The notes beneath the pieces were generated by a model. The model saw only the letters and a program-made list of their open reading frames with translations. It was not told the DNA's origin and did no database searches. This document shows, in pieces, positions 15,848 to 24,494 of a stretch of 64,000 nucleotides of DNA. Source of the stretch: Aquirufa sp. (GTDB lineage Bacteria > Bacteroidota > Bacteroidia > Cytophagales > Spirosomataceae); contig JAURHT010000001.1 in NCBI GenBank assembly GCA_030833145.1, positions 1 through 64,000 on the forward strand, read 5' to 3'. The translations under genes were made by a program, and so were the position numbers. Numbering within the stretch: the first letter of the stretch is position 1; each line of letters opens with the position of its first letter.

Positions 15848-16648
15848 ATGTCTGACAAACTCACTAAAAAAGATATCGGTTTCAGAGTAACGGAGCTTCG
15901 GAAACGGAAAGGCCTGTCTCAAGAAGATTTAGCCAAGAAGGTACATATTTCCAGATCCTCTTTGACTCAAATTGAACTAGGGAATAGAGGTGTCGACGTG
16001 CTGGAGTTACATAAACTTTCGCTACAACTTGGCTTTTCATTGGATGAATTTCTATCACCTGATTTTGATTTGAATCCTGATTTTGTGGAAGGAGAAAAGG
16101 TGGTTTCGGAAAAAAAAGAGCGTATTTCTGTGCCTGTTCTTCAGGTAGAAAAATTCAAAAATGTTTTACTCTATATTTTGGAGCGCTGTGCAGGCAAGCC
16201 TAATGTAGGCGAAACAGTCTTGTATAAATTGCTTTATTTTTCGGATTTCAATTATTATGAATTGTATGAAGAGCACTTGACGGGTGCTAAATACCGTAAG
16301 TTACCCTTTGGCCCTGTCCCTCAAAAACTGGATAGCCTCATTCAACAGATGATTGAGAAACAACAGTTGCAGCGCGTTAAAACAGTTTATCGTGGCTTTG
16401 CGCAAACGCGTTATTTACCCTTAGTGAAAGCTGATTTAAAAGCATTAAAAGCAAGTGAAGCCGAAGTTATTGATCGCGTAATCGAGCAAATGAGTGACTG
16501 GTCGGCCTCCGCCATAAGTGATTATTCTCACAAAGATATGCCTTGGTTAGCTTCTAAGGACGGAGAAGAAATTAGTTATGAATTAGCTTTTTATCGCGAA
16601 GCTCCCTTTTCTGTTAGAAATTATGGGGAGGAGGCTGAGGCGCCATGA
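15848..16648 (+). CDS. Panacea-domain antitoxin with N-terminal XRE HTH
   Basis: The 266-residue protein has a Cro/C1 helix-turn-helix in its first 70 residues (RVTELRKRKGLSQEDLAKKV, then SRSSLTQIELGNRGVDVLEL) and, from about 105, a Panacea/SocA-type domain (DUF4065) recognisable by the YKLLYFSDFNYYELYEEHLT run, KYRKLPFGPVPQ and a DYSHKDMPW segment. Panacea antitoxins neutralise many unrelated toxins by direct binding, and the HTH gives transcriptional autoregulation. The stop overlaps the start of the toxin gene by four bases (ATGA), the usual coupling. Start chosen at the ATG downstream of the promoter. Confidence 0.88.
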   Translation: MSDKLTKKDIGFRVTELRKRKGLSQEDLAKKVHISRSSLTQIELGNRGVDVLELHKLSLQLGFSLDEFLSPDFDLNPDFVEGEKVVSEKKERISVPVLQVEKFKNVLLYILERCAGKPNVGETVLYKLLYFSDFNYYELYEEHLTGAKYRKLPFGPVPQKLDSLIQQMIEKQQLQRVKTVYRGFAQTRYLPLVKADLKALKASEAEVIDRVIEQMSDWSASAISDYSHKDMPWLASKDGEEISYELAFYREAPFSVRNYGEEAEAP

Positions 16649-16989
16649 TTTTTCTCGAATTAGATGAATTTCAAAAAGATGTAAAATTCTTACAAAAGAA
16701 ATACAGATCACTTGTAGAAGACTTAGCAATCGTTAAACTTGTATTAAGCGTCATGCCTAATCAACGTCCACCATTTAGTTTTGAGATATCTGATCTTGGC
16801 CTTAAAACGTGTATCATTAAGGTCAAAAAAATAGCGTGCAAATCATTAAAAGGCCGAGGGGTTAATTCTGGACTTCGTTTGATTTACGCTCATTCCCCTC
16901 TTGAAGATAAAATGGTCTTTGTGGAGTTATATCACAAGAACAATAAAGAGAATGAAGACTGCGGAAGGATTTTAGCGAATTTCAGTTAA
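16645..16989 (+). CDS. RelE/ParE-like toxin paired with the Panacea antitoxin
   Basis: The 114-residue basic protein overlaps the antitoxin by ATGA. It has the small RelE/ParE outline: two N-terminal helices (DEFQKDVKFLQKKYRSLVED), then strands including CIIKVKKIACKSLKGRG, GLRLIYAH and VFVELYHKNNKEN, the last being the typical final strand and helix start. I cannot identify RelE catalytic residues with confidence, so ribosome-dependent mRNA cleavage, gyrase poisoning or another activity are all possible. The pairing with a Panacea domain is the strongest evidence for a toxin. Confidence 0.75.
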   Translation: MIFLELDEFQKDVKFLQKKYRSLVEDLAIVKLVLSVMPNQRPPFSFEISDLGLKTCIIKVKKIACKSLKGRGVNSGLRLIYAHSPLEDKMVFVELYHKNNKENEDCGRILANFS

Positions 16990-17066
16990 AGGGTGGCCTA
17001 TCAATTCTATTTTATCGAAAAAATACATTAAATTGAATTTTCAACAAAAATTTTAATACAGTACCT

Positions 17067-17945
17067 ATGAAAATCAAATCAATTGTAGCGGTATGCGCTG
17101 TACTGGCCATGTCCCTATTCTCGTTCAAAGCAACGGATAAAGAGGTTCAATCTGACAAACGTTTTGGAGGGTTAGCTTTGTATACGGTTCGCGATGCCAT
17201 GAAAGATGCGCGCGCGACTTTGGAAAAAGTAGCACAAGCAGGCTATGTAAATGTAGAATCTGCGGGTTACAACAATGGCAAATTCTATAATTTGTCTCCA
17301 GCGGATTTCAAATCATTGTTAGATGAGATGAAATTAACCCCTATTTCTGCTCACCAAGGAACGGTTACTTTTGAAAATATTGATCAACAAATCGCTGATT
17401 TAAAAGCAGCAGGTTTCAAGTACTTTGTTATTCCAGTTCCTCCTATGGGATTGTTTACATTTGATAATGTGAATAAGCGCATGGCGATGAAAGGTGGGGC
17501 TAAAAATTTAGCAGAAATCTTAGATAAATTAGGTGAGAAATGTGCGGCAGGAGGTTTGCAGCTACTGTACCATAACCACGATTTCGAATTCAGAAAAGAC
17601 GCGGAGGATATTGTGCCGATTGAATACCTGTTAGAACATTGCAATCCTAAGTATGTTAATTTCCAAATGGATTTATATTGGGTAACTAAGGCTGGAGCAG
17701 ATCCAGTGGATTATTTCAAACGATACCCAGGTCGTTTCAAAATTTGGCATGTAAAGGATATGGATGATCAAGGTCGTTTCGCACCAGTGGGTAACGGAAA
17801 GATTGATTTCAAGCGTATTCTTGACAATAAGAAATTGTCAGGTATGCAGTACTATTTCGTAGAGCAAGATGCTTGTTTTAATGAAACGGCACTAGAAGCG
17901 ATTGTGATTAGTCACAAAGGTTTAGAGAAGATTGGGTTTAAATAA
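17067..17945 (+). CDS. Exported sugar-phosphate isomerase/epimerase TIM barrel
   Basis: After a signal sequence of about 22 residues the 292-residue protein shows an AP_endonuc_2 TIM barrel: ALYTVRDAM and VESAGYNNGKFYNL early, LLYHNHDFEF with metal and catalytic His/Glu candidates, NFQMDLYWV, IWHVKDMD and YYFVEQDAC with a late glutamate. This is the second exported isomerase of this type in the window; the two are not close in sequence. Likely role is epimerisation or isomerisation of a sugar or keto-sugar in the periplasm. It stands alone between the toxin gene and an HxlR regulator. Confidence 0.85.
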   Translation: MKIKSIVAVCAVLAMSLFSFKATDKEVQSDKRFGGLALYTVRDAMKDARATLEKVAQAGYVNVESAGYNNGKFYNLSPADFKSLLDEMKLTPISAHQGTVTFENIDQQIADLKAAGFKYFVIPVPPMGLFTFDNVNKRMAMKGGAKNLAEILDKLGEKCAAGGLQLLYHNHDFEFRKDAEDIVPIEYLLEHCNPKYVNFQMDLYWVTKAGADPVDYFKRYPGRFKIWHVKDMDDQGRFAPVGNGKIDFKRILDNKKLSGMQYYFVEQDACFNETALEAIVISHKGLEKIGFK

Positions 17946-17969
17946 TCTTATTCTACTTTTGCGACTTTT

Positions 17970-18416
17970 ATGGAAAACGATACTGTTGTACAGTTTCGGT
18001 CTTTATGCCCCGTAGCTACCGGCTTGGATGTTTTTGGGGATAAATGGACCTTATTGATTTTGCGAGATATGTTATTTCTCCATAAATCTACTTTCAATGA
18101 ATTTAAGGATGCACCAGAATTAATGCCGAGTAAAATGCTTTCGAATCGGCTGAAAAAATTGGAATCGTTGGGATTTGTAAGTAGAAAAAAGGGAGAGATA
18201 AATAAGAAAAATGTGCATTACCTTTTAGAAGAAAAAGGAATGGAAACATTTCCCATCATGGTAGAAATCGCGTTGTTTACCACCGATTTTTTTTACGATC
18301 ACCTAGGAGATACGTATACTGAGGTGGTTAAAACAAGAATGAAAAACGACAAGGATAACTACATTAATGAGATGATAGAAAGTTATAAGTCGTTTAAAGA
18401 ATCCCTTATTATTTAA
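17970..18416 (+). CDS. HxlR-family transcriptional regulator
   Basis: This 148-residue winged-helix protein has CPVATGLDVFGDKWTLLILR at about residues 14-33, the HxlR core, then MPSKMLSNRLKKLESLGFV as recognition helix region, and a longer C-terminal tail than the 3213 paralogue. A TACTTTTG -7-like box at 17954-17961 leaves almost no leader, so it may be translated from a near-leaderless mRNA. It lies 24 bp after the isomerase on the same strand, which could be its target. The sensed molecule is unknown. Confidence 0.88.
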   Translation: MENDTVVQFRSLCPVATGLDVFGDKWTLLILRDMLFLHKSTFNEFKDAPELMPSKMLSNRLKKLESLGFVSRKKGEINKKNVHYLLEEKGMETFPIMVEIALFTTDFFYDHLGDTYTEVVKTRMKNDKDNYINEMIESYKSFKESLII

Positions 18417-18438
18417 GTAAAATTCAAATTGAAATTGC

Positions 18439-18470
18439 ATAGCCTCCAGGTTTCTGGGGGCTATTTTTTT
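18439..18470 (+). terminator. Rho-independent terminator
   Basis: A stem ATAGCC..CAG with CTG..GGCTAT is followed by a T run, closing the HxlR gene. Confidence 0.8.
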
Positions 18471-18523
18471 GAATTTTTTCTAAAATTTATTGTACATTTT
18501 CTTTTTAGTTTCATATTGATACC

Positions 18524-18531
18524 TATATTTG
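18524..18531 (+). promoter_or_regulatory. -7 promoter box of the NTF2-like lipoprotein pair
   Basis: TATATTTG matches the Bacteroidota -7 consensus exactly, with a TTTTTAG stretch about 19 bases upstream as possible -33 element. Transcription would start near 18538, leaving a leader of about 28 nt before the ATG at 18567. Confidence 0.6.
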
Positions 18532-18566
18532 GGAAAATATAACTCATTTAAATACAACCTATTATT

Positions 18567-19115
18567 ATGAAAAAACTAATCTTACCCTTGTTCTTACTAG
18601 CAACCATGTTTGCTTGTAATGCACCAGAAAAAAAGGCAGAGGCGACTGATTCTTCAGATCCCAAATCCGGAACGTTTTCCTCACAAGATGAAAAGTCTGC
18701 CAAAGTAAAAGAGCTTTTGGAAGCTTACATGAAGAATGATTCCACTAAAATTTATGAGTACTATGTAGATACCGTTCAGATTTATGATCAAATGGCTGCA
18801 AACCAAGAAGGAGGTAAAACGAAGGCAAATCCAGGTGGTCGTGCAGGTTTTGCTGCGAATGAGCGCATGAATCATGATTTTTATACGAACATCAAGGTAA
18901 CTACCGACAACATTATGACTTTAAAATTTGCTAATGGAGATGAGCATACTGGAGTTTGGTGTATGTGGACGGGTAAAGGAAAGTTTACCAATAAAGAAGT
19001 TTCGGCGCCATTACATCTTGCATTTATTTGGAAAGGAGATAAAATCGTTCGCGAATACCGCTTCTTTGACCCTACTACATTGTATGAAGAAGTTGCGGCA
19101 TCACAAAAGAAATAA
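18567..19115 (+). CDS. NTF2/SnoaL-like lipoprotein, copy 1
   Basis: The 182-residue product has a lipoprotein signal with MFACNA, Cys at residue 17, and the identical opening (MFACNAPEKKA) as its downstream neighbour. Residues about 45-175 have the helix-then-sheet order of NTF2-like folds, ending in APLHLAFIWKGDKIVREYRF and FDPTTLY, as in SnoaL-like proteins. Such folds bind small hydrophobic ligands or catalyse simple isomerisations; nothing marks an active site here. It forms a tandem duplicate with 19141-19698, 25 bp apart, and both are probably co-transcribed. Confidence 0.75.
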   Translation: MKKLILPLFLLATMFACNAPEKKAEATDSSDPKSGTFSSQDEKSAKVKELLEAYMKNDSTKIYEYYVDTVQIYDQMAANQEGGKTKANPGGRAGFAANERMNHDFYTNIKVTTDNIMTLKFANGDEHTGVWCMWTGKGKFTNKEVSAPLHLAFIWKGDKIVREYRFFDPTTLYEEVAASQKK

Positions 19116-19140
19116 TTCACCTATTTAAACAATAATTAAA

Positions 19141-19698
19141 ATGAAAAAAGTATTCTTATCCCTGATTGTATTAGCAACCATGTTTGCTTGCAATGCGCCA
19201 GAAAAAAAGGCTGATACGGCGACTTCTGGAGATCCAGATTCAGGAACATATGTATCCACAGATGATAAAGTAGCAAAAATCAAACAAGTACTTGAGTCTG
19301 CAGGGAAAGCAGACACAGTTCTGATAAAATCTGTATTTGCAGACACGGTAAAAGTATTGGATGGCCGTGTTGGAAATGTGGATAGCTTAGATCAAATTAA
19401 GGATAGCCCAGGCGGATTAGCAGAATTTATTCAAGGGGAATTATTATTACATACTTTGTATGATAATATAGCGATGACAACGAGAAAGGGCGATATTAAA
19501 ACGTTCACTTCTTCCGACGGAAAAGTAGCTTCTGGCTATTGGGGAATATGGTCTGGTAAAGGCAAATTTACAAAACAAGAATATAAGATTCCTCTTCACA
19601 TGGTTATGTTTTGGGAGGGAGATAAAGTGGTAGCTATCTATCGCATGTTTGATCCATCAGCTTTAAACGCAGAGATTGCTGCATCACAAAAGAAGTAA
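19141..19698 (+). CDS. NTF2/SnoaL-like lipoprotein, copy 2
   Basis: The 185-residue paralogue of the preceding gene shares the lipobox MFACNAPEKKA, the segment GKGKFT and the ending FDPSALNAEIAASQKK. Divergence is concentrated in the middle (about residues 60-120), where the ligand pocket of an NTF2-like fold would lie, so the copies may recognise different molecules. It is lipid-anchored like the first copy and followed by a strong terminator. Confidence 0.75.
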   Translation: MKKVFLSLIVLATMFACNAPEKKADTATSGDPDSGTYVSTDDKVAKIKQVLESAGKADTVLIKSVFADTVKVLDGRVGNVDSLDQIKDSPGGLAEFIQGELLLHTLYDNIAMTTRKGDIKTFTSSDGKVASGYWGIWSGKGKFTKQEYKIPLHMVMFWEGDKVVAIYRMFDPSALNAEIAASQKK

Positions 19699-19723
19699 GA
19701 TTCATTTTGTTTAGGGTTTGAAT

Positions 19724-19752
19724 AAAAAGGGGGCTTTATTGCCCCCTTTTTT
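19724..19752 (+). terminator. Rho-independent terminator
   Basis: AAAAAGGGGGC pairs with GCCCCCTTTTT across a short TTTATT loop and is followed by further T, ending the lipoprotein pair. Confidence 0.88.
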
Positions 19753-19784
19753 ATTTGTGGAAAAGAAGCTGTGTTTTAAATTAA

Positions 19785-19814
19785 TGTACATATATTTGTA
19801 CATAAAATTGTACA
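19785..19814 (+). promoter_or_regulatory. Promoter with three TGTACA operator sites for the Phd/YoeB module
   Basis: TGTACA palindromes occur at 19785-19790, 19797-19802 and 19809-19814, exactly 12 bp apart. The exact -7 box TATATTTG (19791-19798) sits between and overlaps the first two. This is the expected arrangement for a Phd/YefM antitoxin that binds its own promoter, with occupancy of successive sites tuned by toxin. The last site ends three bases before the antitoxin ATG. Confidence 0.8.
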
Positions 19815-19816
19815 TT

Positions 19817-20068
19817 ATGTTAACGACTACTCTATCAGATTTTAGAAAAGATATCAAGAGTTACTTCGATCGTGTGACGGAGAGCTTTGACACCTTAATC
19901 ATTAACCGAGGAAAAGACACGGGGGTGGTTATTATGTCTTTAGAAGAGTATAATTCGCTCAAAAGTACGCAGCACGAACTTTCTTCTCGCAAGAATCAAC
20001 AGCGATTAGACGAATCTATCGAATCATTAAAAGCAGGAAAGAAACTATATAAGGATCTTGCTGAATAA
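19817..20068 (+). CDS. Phd/YefM-family antitoxin
   Basis: Starting at ATG 19817 (MLTTTLSDFRKDIKSYFDRV), the 83-residue protein has the Phd/YefM N-terminal DNA-binding fold with the LIINRGKDTGVVIMSLEEYN segment and a flexible, charged C-terminus that would wrap the toxin. The upstream extension of the same frame crosses a terminator and the operator, so it is excluded. It overlaps the toxin start in TAATG. The antitoxin should repress its own promoter through the TGTACA array. Confidence 0.92.
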   Translation: MLTTTLSDFRKDIKSYFDRVTESFDTLIINRGKDTGVVIMSLEEYNSLKSTQHELSSRKNQQRLDESIESLKAGKKLYKDLAE

Positions 20069-20325
20069 TGAAAATCGTATTCACGGAGCTTTCTTGGGAG
20101 GATTATCTGTATTGGCAGAAAATGGATAAGCACAAAATCAAGCGGATCAATGAATTGATTAAAGACATTTCTAGAAGTCCATTTGAAGGAATAGGTAAGC
20201 CGGAAGCACTAAAATTTAATTATGCTGGATTTTGGTCTAGAAGAATAGATGAAGAGCATCGATTGATCTATCGAATCGTGGAGGATGAAATCCAAATCGC
20301 GAAGTGTCGTTTTCACTACGACTGA
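20068..20325 (+). CDS. yoeB: YoeB/Txe-family mRNA interferase toxin
   Basis: The 85-residue toxin matches YoeB in length and in all catalytic positions in the usual numbering: E46, R65, H83 and Y84, within RRIDEEHRLIYRI and CRFHYD. YoeB binds the ribosomal A site and cuts mRNA, and is held inactive by the Phd/YefM partner encoded immediately upstream. The gene is coupled to the antitoxin by a TAATG overlap and ends convergent with, and overlapping by ten bases, the DUF4287 gene. Confidence 0.93.
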   Translation: MKIVFTELSWEDYLYWQKMDKHKIKRINELIKDISRSPFEGIGKPEALKFNYAGFWSRRIDEEHRLIYRIVEDEIQIAKCRFHYD

Positions 20326-20540
20326 TCATGTTTTCCTTGAAATAAAGACCAGATCGCCATCGCATGTCCGTGGCCTAAACCAAATTCGGACATGAGCCAA
20401 ACTCTCACTTCAGTGGCTTTCACTGAAGGAACTAGCTTCCCATTTTGCAGAAAGCCTTTCTCCTCTGCTAAGCGTTTTAAGTCGTCTGGACTTTTGCCGG
20501 TTTTGGCTTGAATGTTATCGAGGTATGCTTGGAATGACAT
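20316..20540 (-). CDS. DUF4287 domain protein
   Basis: This 74-residue cytosolic protein is almost entirely the DUF4287 motif: MSFQAYLDNIQAKTGKSPDD, a KATEVRVWLMSEFGLGHGHA loop, then MAIWSLF. Family members are widespread small proteins of unknown role that often accompany DUF5655 or are fused to it. It is convergent with yoeB, overlapping its last ten bases, and divergent from the hydrolase at 20594 with a 53-bp gap. Confidence 0.85.
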   Translation of the reverse strand: MSFQAYLDNIQAKTGKSPDDLKRLAEEKGFLQNGKLVPSVKATEVRVWLMSEFGLGHGHAMAIWSLFQGKHDQS

Positions 20541-20593
20541 AGGTTTGATGGTTTTTCGGGGGTAAATTAACCATTTTATTCTTAAATTTCAGA

Positions 20594-22018
20594 ATGAAAA
20601 AATACGTCATCCTTTTCTTGTGTATTGCCTCTTTTGCCGCCGCCCAAACGCCCATTAAAAAATGGTCAGGCCTACTCAATGGAGGAGGCCAAAGGATTGA
20701 AATAATTCTTAATCTTCAGCAAGATTCCACCAATTCACTTAAATCGTTTTGGGATATTCCTATTCAGAAAACAAAGGGGCTTCCCTCTACTAAAACGGAG
20801 TGGGACGGCGATCTTTTGACGATTGAAATCAAACAATTGGGGGTAACTTTTACTGGAAGAGTAACCCCAGATGGCCAAAAAATGGAAGCTGCTTGGGGAC
20901 AAGCGGGATCTCGATTCCCCCTCATGTTAGAGCCTTATGTGGAAGGAAAAATATGGCCAGTGATTGTAAAGCCGCAGACACCTAAAGCGCCTTTCCCCTA
21001 TATATCAGAGGATTTTGTATACCAAGGGGTGAAAACAAAATTGAAGTATGGGGCCACATTGACTTATCCCAAAGATACGCTGAGGCACCCTCTTCTTATA
21101 TTGATAAGTGGGAGTGGCGCCCAAGATCGCGACGAGACCCTTTTTGACCATAAACCCTTTGCGGTTATTGCTGACTATTTTACAAAAAATGGCTTTGCGG
21201 TGATGCGAGTTGATGATCGGAGTATAGGAAAATCGAATGGGATTTATGCTGCAAGTACCTCAGCAGACTTTGCGTTAGATGTAGAAGAGCACTTGAATTA
21301 TGCCAAAAAATTACCGCAGATTGACTCCACTAAAATGGGACTAGTAGGCCATAGTGAAGGAGGATTAATCGCCCCTATGGTGGCTGCAAGAAACGCCTCT
21401 GTTTCTTTTATTGTTTTGATGGCCGCACCAGGAGTTGATATTACGGAATTAATGGCCGCTCAAACTGAACTCGTTTTAAAATCTATCAGGATTTCAAACG
21501 AGGCGATTCAGGCTTATTTGCCCTTGTATAGGCAATTAATGTTGGAAATTAAAGAGGCCCCCTCTAAATATGAGGCCATAGAAAAGGCGACTATCGTGGT
21601 GCAAAATTGGTATGCGAATACTGATAAAGCACTAGTGAAACTTACTACGAATCTAAGTTCTGAGTCAGAGATTAAGACGTTCGTCTTACCCTTTGTAGAT
21701 GCCCTAAGTTCAAAATGGTCAAAGTATTTTGTATCATATCGCCCTGCACCCGTTTTGGAAAAAGTAGCGGTACCCGTGTTAGCCATGAATGGGGCGAATG
21801 ATATTCAGGTTCCGGCTGAAATGAATTTAAATGGAATAAAGGAGGCATTAAAAGCAGGGAAGAGTAAAAACTTTACCATCCGAGGATTCGCTGGGCTAAA
21901 TCATTTGTTCCAAAAATGCAAAATTTGCAACGTGGGTGAATACGGCCATTTAGAAACGACCATTGAGCCTGAAGTACTGGATTTTATGAAAGAGTGGTTA
22001 GAAAAAGTACTAAAATGA
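20594..22018 (+). CDS. Exported alpha/beta hydrolase with N-terminal beta domain
   Basis: A signal peptide (about 18 residues, AAAQ) precedes a beta-rich domain of about 120 residues (WSGLLNGGGQRIEIILNL) and then an alpha/beta hydrolase of the S9/dienelactone group. LILISGSGAQDRDET provides the oxyanion hole, GLVGHSEGGLIAP the nucleophile elbow with catalytic serine, and GLNHLFQ near residue 438 the histidine. This layout is common among exported acyl hydrolases of Bacteroidota; the substrate is unknown. A CKIC pair near the C-terminus could form a disulfide. Confidence 0.85.
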   Translation: MKKYVILFLCIASFAAAQTPIKKWSGLLNGGGQRIEIILNLQQDSTNSLKSFWDIPIQKTKGLPSTKTEWDGDLLTIEIKQLGVTFTGRVTPDGQKMEAAWGQAGSRFPLMLEPYVEGKIWPVIVKPQTPKAPFPYISEDFVYQGVKTKLKYGATLTYPKDTLRHPLLILISGSGAQDRDETLFDHKPFAVIADYFTKNGFAVMRVDDRSIGKSNGIYAASTSADFALDVEEHLNYAKKLPQIDSTKMGLVGHSEGGLIAPMVAARNASVSFIVLMAAPGVDITELMAAQTELVLKSIRISNEAIQAYLPLYRQLMLEIKEAPSKYEAIEKATIVVQNWYANTDKALVKLTTNLSSESEIKTFVLPFVDALSSKWSKYFVSYRPAPVLEKVAVPVLAMNGANDIQVPAEMNLNGIKEALKAGKSKNFTIRGFAGLNHLFQKCKICNVGEYGHLETTIEPEVLDFMKEWLEKVLK

Positions 22019-22062
22019 GCCTATCATTTAGGCCAAATAAATTACCATCGACGCATCCTATC

Positions 22063-24486
22063 TTAATTCACCAATTTCACATTCAATCCCACATACCAAG
22101 TCCTTCCATCTGCCGGTAAAATTCCCGGTCCAGGATACCCACCAGATCTTCTGGTAAAGTAGCGCGCATCGGTTAAATTATTTACTCCAAACTTCAGCGT
22201 GGCGTACTTTTTAAACTTGTAAGAACCAGAAATATCTTGCACTTGATACGCTGGAATTAGACCGGTGGTTGCTGCGGCATTCGCCGAAACTGTATTACTC
22301 GCATCCGCAAAAGCCTGACCAATGTCGCTGATTTGCCAGCTCAAAGAAAGCCCCTTTTTTGAATAAGTAATTCCGTAGCGATTAATTTTTTCTGGCGCAT
22401 TTTCAACGCTTTTCCCGGCTAAATTTCCTTCCACAATTTGACCGCTTACCACTGAGGTAGTTTTGAAATCAAGGTAGCGCGCCTGGATGGCAGCGATGGA
22501 GGCAAAAACGGAAATATTACCGATTTTCGATCCCTTTAACCACGCGGTGGTAGGGCTAAATTCGACGTAGGCCTCCGCTCCTTTGGAAACCGAATGACCT
22601 AGGTTCGTGCGGTACTGATAGATCTTTCCCTCTGTGTTTGTGCGCGAAATAGTCCCTACCCGGTTATCGTAATCGAGGTAGAAATAGTCGATATCAAAGG
22701 TTAAATAATTGCCTAGTTCACCTCGGTATCCTAGGTCAAAGTTGAACCCTTTGGCATCTGATAAATTGGGATCAATTACATCCGTCGTGGCAGGGGGTAA
22801 AAGGTCAGAAGCTAATACGGGTCGATAGGCTTGAGCGATGTTGCTATAGATTTTTGTGTTAGCGCTTAGCTTATATTCCGTGCCTGCACCTATTAAAACG
22901 AATGATCTTCCTCGTGAACTCGGTGTGGCTGCGACGGGTAACCCAGCAGAGCTTAATCCGGATTGTCCAACCATGTGTGTTTCTATTTGTTCCAAACGGC
23001 CTCCCAAAGTAAAGAGCCATCTTTCTGATGGTCTCAGAATGGTCTCTGCAAAAGCCGCGTAATTCGTATTATGGAAAACCAAATCTCGGTTAAATAATCC
23101 CTGGATACTGAAATCCATTCCGCTTCCATTACTCCCCACTCCCAATTGTTTACGTTTAATTTCTCCTGAGAAATACCGCAAACCTGTAGCCACTGTATTC
23201 TTCCAAGATCCTATTTGATAGTTCAATAAGTAGCGCAATTCGGTACCATTTGTTTGGTAAAAATCCTGGTCAACCTGCCTGTTTCCCATCAGATCTACTT
23301 CCGTTATCGGTTTCGTAAAACCAACGGAATTACGTTCAGCTATCGTCCCAAAATACTTCAAACTCAGTTTAGAATCCGCATTAATGACATAGTCTGCGGT
23401 CAACGCATAGATGAACCAAGGGTTACTAAACCAGTTTCTAGCGCGCTTACTTTGCTGCGCATTGAGGGCAAATTCTGTATCAGTCAAACCGCCGGCTTGT
23501 TGACTTTGGGTATACATATAGGTCATTTGCGCGCCCACTTTAAGTTTATTTGAAATGGCGTAAGATAATTCTGCATGCGAGTGGTCCGTGTTAAAATAGG
23601 AGTTTTGGCGCCACCCATTTCCTACGCGTTTTTGGTAGTAGGTAGTATAACTTAAACGTCCAGCAGTTCCACCTACATAATTAAAGGAGCTGAATAGGCC
23701 ATTGTTTCCGGTGGTGTTTTGGCTTTCAACGACTAGCTTGGTAGAAAGATCAGGCTTTCTAAGGACAAAGTTCATCAGCCCCCCAAACTGTGGTCCATAT
23801 TGCAATGAACTCGCTCCTCGAATGATCTCAATGCGGTCAACCACCTCCATCGGTGGTGTATAATAGGCTTCTGGATAGCCCATCGGGTCAGGAGTGATAT
23901 CGTAACCGTCCATCCGCACATTGAATTCCCAAGAGCGATTAGGCGATAATCCTCTAGAGGCCACTCCTAATTGAATACCCGAACCATCACTTTCCCAAAC
24001 CGAAATTCCGGGTGTTCTAGAGAAGATTTGGCGGGAATTATTCATCGCTAAATTCGCCTGTAAATTATCCAGCAGGATGACCTCATTTTTCTTGCCGGCC
24101 GTAATCGTGTACTCGTTGACTTGCGGTAAAAAGGTATTGCCTTTTACGCCTGATTGAGCCGTGACTGAAACGCCTTGTAGTTCTGTCACATCGCTTAGGC
24201 TAAAGTTTGCTACAAGCTGGTCACCCTCTTTTATGCTGATTTCCTGTAATTGGGTTTTATAACCCACAAAACTCACTTGAATGGTGTATTGCCCAGGTTT
24301 TAAACCCTGTAGGATATAATGACCCTTTGCATTCGTTTGGACTCCCCTAACCGTTCCCACTAAGGTGATTGATGCACCAGGAAGCGGTTTTTTTGACTCA
24401 GTTGTAATAAGGCCTGAGATAGAGCCTAATTGTGCAAGTGAGGAGAAATTAACTAGTATTACGAAGGCGAATAGCACTTTTTTCAT
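22063..24486 (-). CDS. TonB-dependent outer-membrane receptor, FecA-like
   Basis: The 807-residue protein has a signal peptide (cut near 18), a carboxypeptidase-like regulatory beta domain at about 22-105 (GSISGLITTESKKPLPGASI), a plug at about 130-260 with RTPGISVWESDGSGIQLGV, and a 22-strand type barrel ending in an aromatic-rich GRTWYVGLNVKLVN. The plug wording and IRGASSLQYGPQFGG match Fe(III)-dicitrate-type receptors, so a ferric chelate is the best guess for cargo. Expression is probably iron-controlled through the duplicated 21-bp operators at 24495 and 24555. The TonB box is not obvious. Confidence 0.88.
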   Translation of the reverse strand: MKKVLFAFVILVNFSSLAQLGSISGLITTESKKPLPGASITLVGTVRGVQTNAKGHYILQGLKPGQYTIQVSFVGYKTQLQEISIKEGDQLVANFSLSDVTELQGVSVTAQSGVKGNTFLPQVNEYTITAGKKNEVILLDNLQANLAMNNSRQIFSRTPGISVWESDGSGIQLGVASRGLSPNRSWEFNVRMDGYDITPDPMGYPEAYYTPPMEVVDRIEIIRGASSLQYGPQFGGLMNFVLRKPDLSTKLVVESQNTTGNNGLFSSFNYVGGTAGRLSYTTYYQKRVGNGWRQNSYFNTDHSHAELSYAISNKLKVGAQMTYMYTQSQQAGGLTDTEFALNAQQSKRARNWFSNPWFIYALTADYVINADSKLSLKYFGTIAERNSVGFTKPITEVDLMGNRQVDQDFYQTNGTELRYLLNYQIGSWKNTVATGLRYFSGEIKRKQLGVGSNGSGMDFSIQGLFNRDLVFHNTNYAAFAETILRPSERWLFTLGGRLEQIETHMVGQSGLSSAGLPVAATPSSRGRSFVLIGAGTEYKLSANTKIYSNIAQAYRPVLASDLLPPATTDVIDPNLSDAKGFNFDLGYRGELGNYLTFDIDYFYLDYDNRVGTISRTNTEGKIYQYRTNLGHSVSKGAEAYVEFSPTTAWLKGSKIGNISVFASIAAIQARYLDFKTTSVVSGQIVEGNLAGKSVENAPEKINRYGITYSKKGLSLSWQISDIGQAFADASNTVSANAAATTGLIPAYQVQDISGSYKFKKYATLKFGVNNLTDARYFTRRSGGYPGPGILPADGRTWYVGLNVKLVN

Positions 24487-24494
24487 TTAAACTT

